DNA from: Clostridiales bacterium
GTDB lineage: Bacteria > Bacillota > Clostridia > Lachnospirales > Anaerotignaceae
Direction: 5' to 3'
Assembly (NCBI GenBank): GCA_019423725.1
Contig: JAHZAW010000044.1
Span: forward strand, 339 to 59,528
Length of the DNA: 59,190 nt
The notes under the pieces were generated by a model. It did no database searches, was not told the DNA's origin, and saw nothing but the letters and a program-made list of their open reading frames with translations. Numbering within the stretch: the stretch's first letter is position 1; each line of letters starts with the position of its first letter. Both the position numbers and the translations under genes were made by a program. Positions 59,137 to 59,190 of the stretch are shown here, piece by piece.

Positions 59137-59190
59137 TCAAAGAGCTAAGAGAGATGCTACCCATCCTCTTGTGGCGTTGGGTGCTCCGCC
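59137..59190 (-). CDS. C-terminal end of an unidentified gene (partial)
   Basis: The last 17 codons read GGAPNATRGWVASLLAL followed by TGA on the minus strand, about 25 bases before a strong terminator. The gene begins beyond the window. Too little is present to identify it. Confidence 0.5.
   Translation of the reverse strand, partial: GGAPNATRGWVASLLAL

Overview
The window looks like a chromosomal segment of a Bacillota (Firmicutes) anaerobe of class Clostridia, probably Lachnospiraceae or a close relative. The evidence is L27 with a Prp-cleaved N-terminal extension and the prp gene between rplU and rpmA; the order ftsK-rimO-pgsA-cinA-recA-recX; a MecA-type adaptor; a K+-dependent membrane pyrophosphatase; an HPr with lysine at position 46; and strong GGAGG ribosome sites throughout. 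The species cannot be named from the sequence alone. No CRISPR array, IS element, rRNA or integrase gene was seen.

Layout. 1-6.2 kb (minus strand): the end of a secreted stalk-domain protein, obg, the rplU-prp-rpmA ribosomal operon with its own promoter and leader, and a large TPR protein. 6.2-14.6 kb (minus): recX, recA, cinA, pgsA, rimO and ftsK/spoIIIE, a standard recombination, envelope and DNA-translocation group. 14.7-24.5 kb: mixed metabolic and regulatory genes on both strands (PLP decarboxylase, cupin, DUF3788, a membrane protein, mecA, DUF2461, hppA, a GntR/UTRA regulator, yaaA), mostly separated by clear intrinsic terminators. 24.6-35 kb: mainly minus-strand enzymes and membrane proteins (metallo-hydrolase, FAD protein, lipoprotein, DUF2156 acyltransferase-like protein, acyl-ACP thioesterase, cardiolipin synthase, DegV, CPBP protease, AI-2E transporter). 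35-42.5 kb: moxR-DUF58, a regulatory-like-domain protein, tRNA-Pro(CGG), an apparently highly expressed secreted stalk-domain protein, and ptsH-ptsI.

42.7-55.5 kb is the most unusual part. It is a one-directional, 15-gene phage virion module: small-terminase-like protein, large terminase with intact ATPase and nuclease motifs, portal, scaffold-like protein, N4-gp56-type major capsid protein, connector-like protein, tail hub-like protein, fibre-like proteins and a coiled-coil protein that may be an internal or ejection protein. It has no tape measure, sheath, integrase, repressor, replication, holin or endolysin gene. Intrinsic terminators bound it on both sides, and another terminator separates head genes from tail genes. 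It could be a decayed prophage, a satellite-like element, or a domesticated capsid system such as a gene transfer agent. The major capsid protein carries nearly the same N-terminal Prp cleavage motif as the host L27 in this window, so its maturation may depend on a host ribosomal protease.

55.5-59.2 kb (minus): a family of small two-helix membrane proteins with one decayed copy, a SLOG/DUF1273 protein, and a MerR-type DNA-binding domain fused to an RDD membrane domain, preceded by a promoter with a 19-bp spacer and an inverted repeat typical of MerR control. The window ends in the C-terminus of another minus-strand gene.
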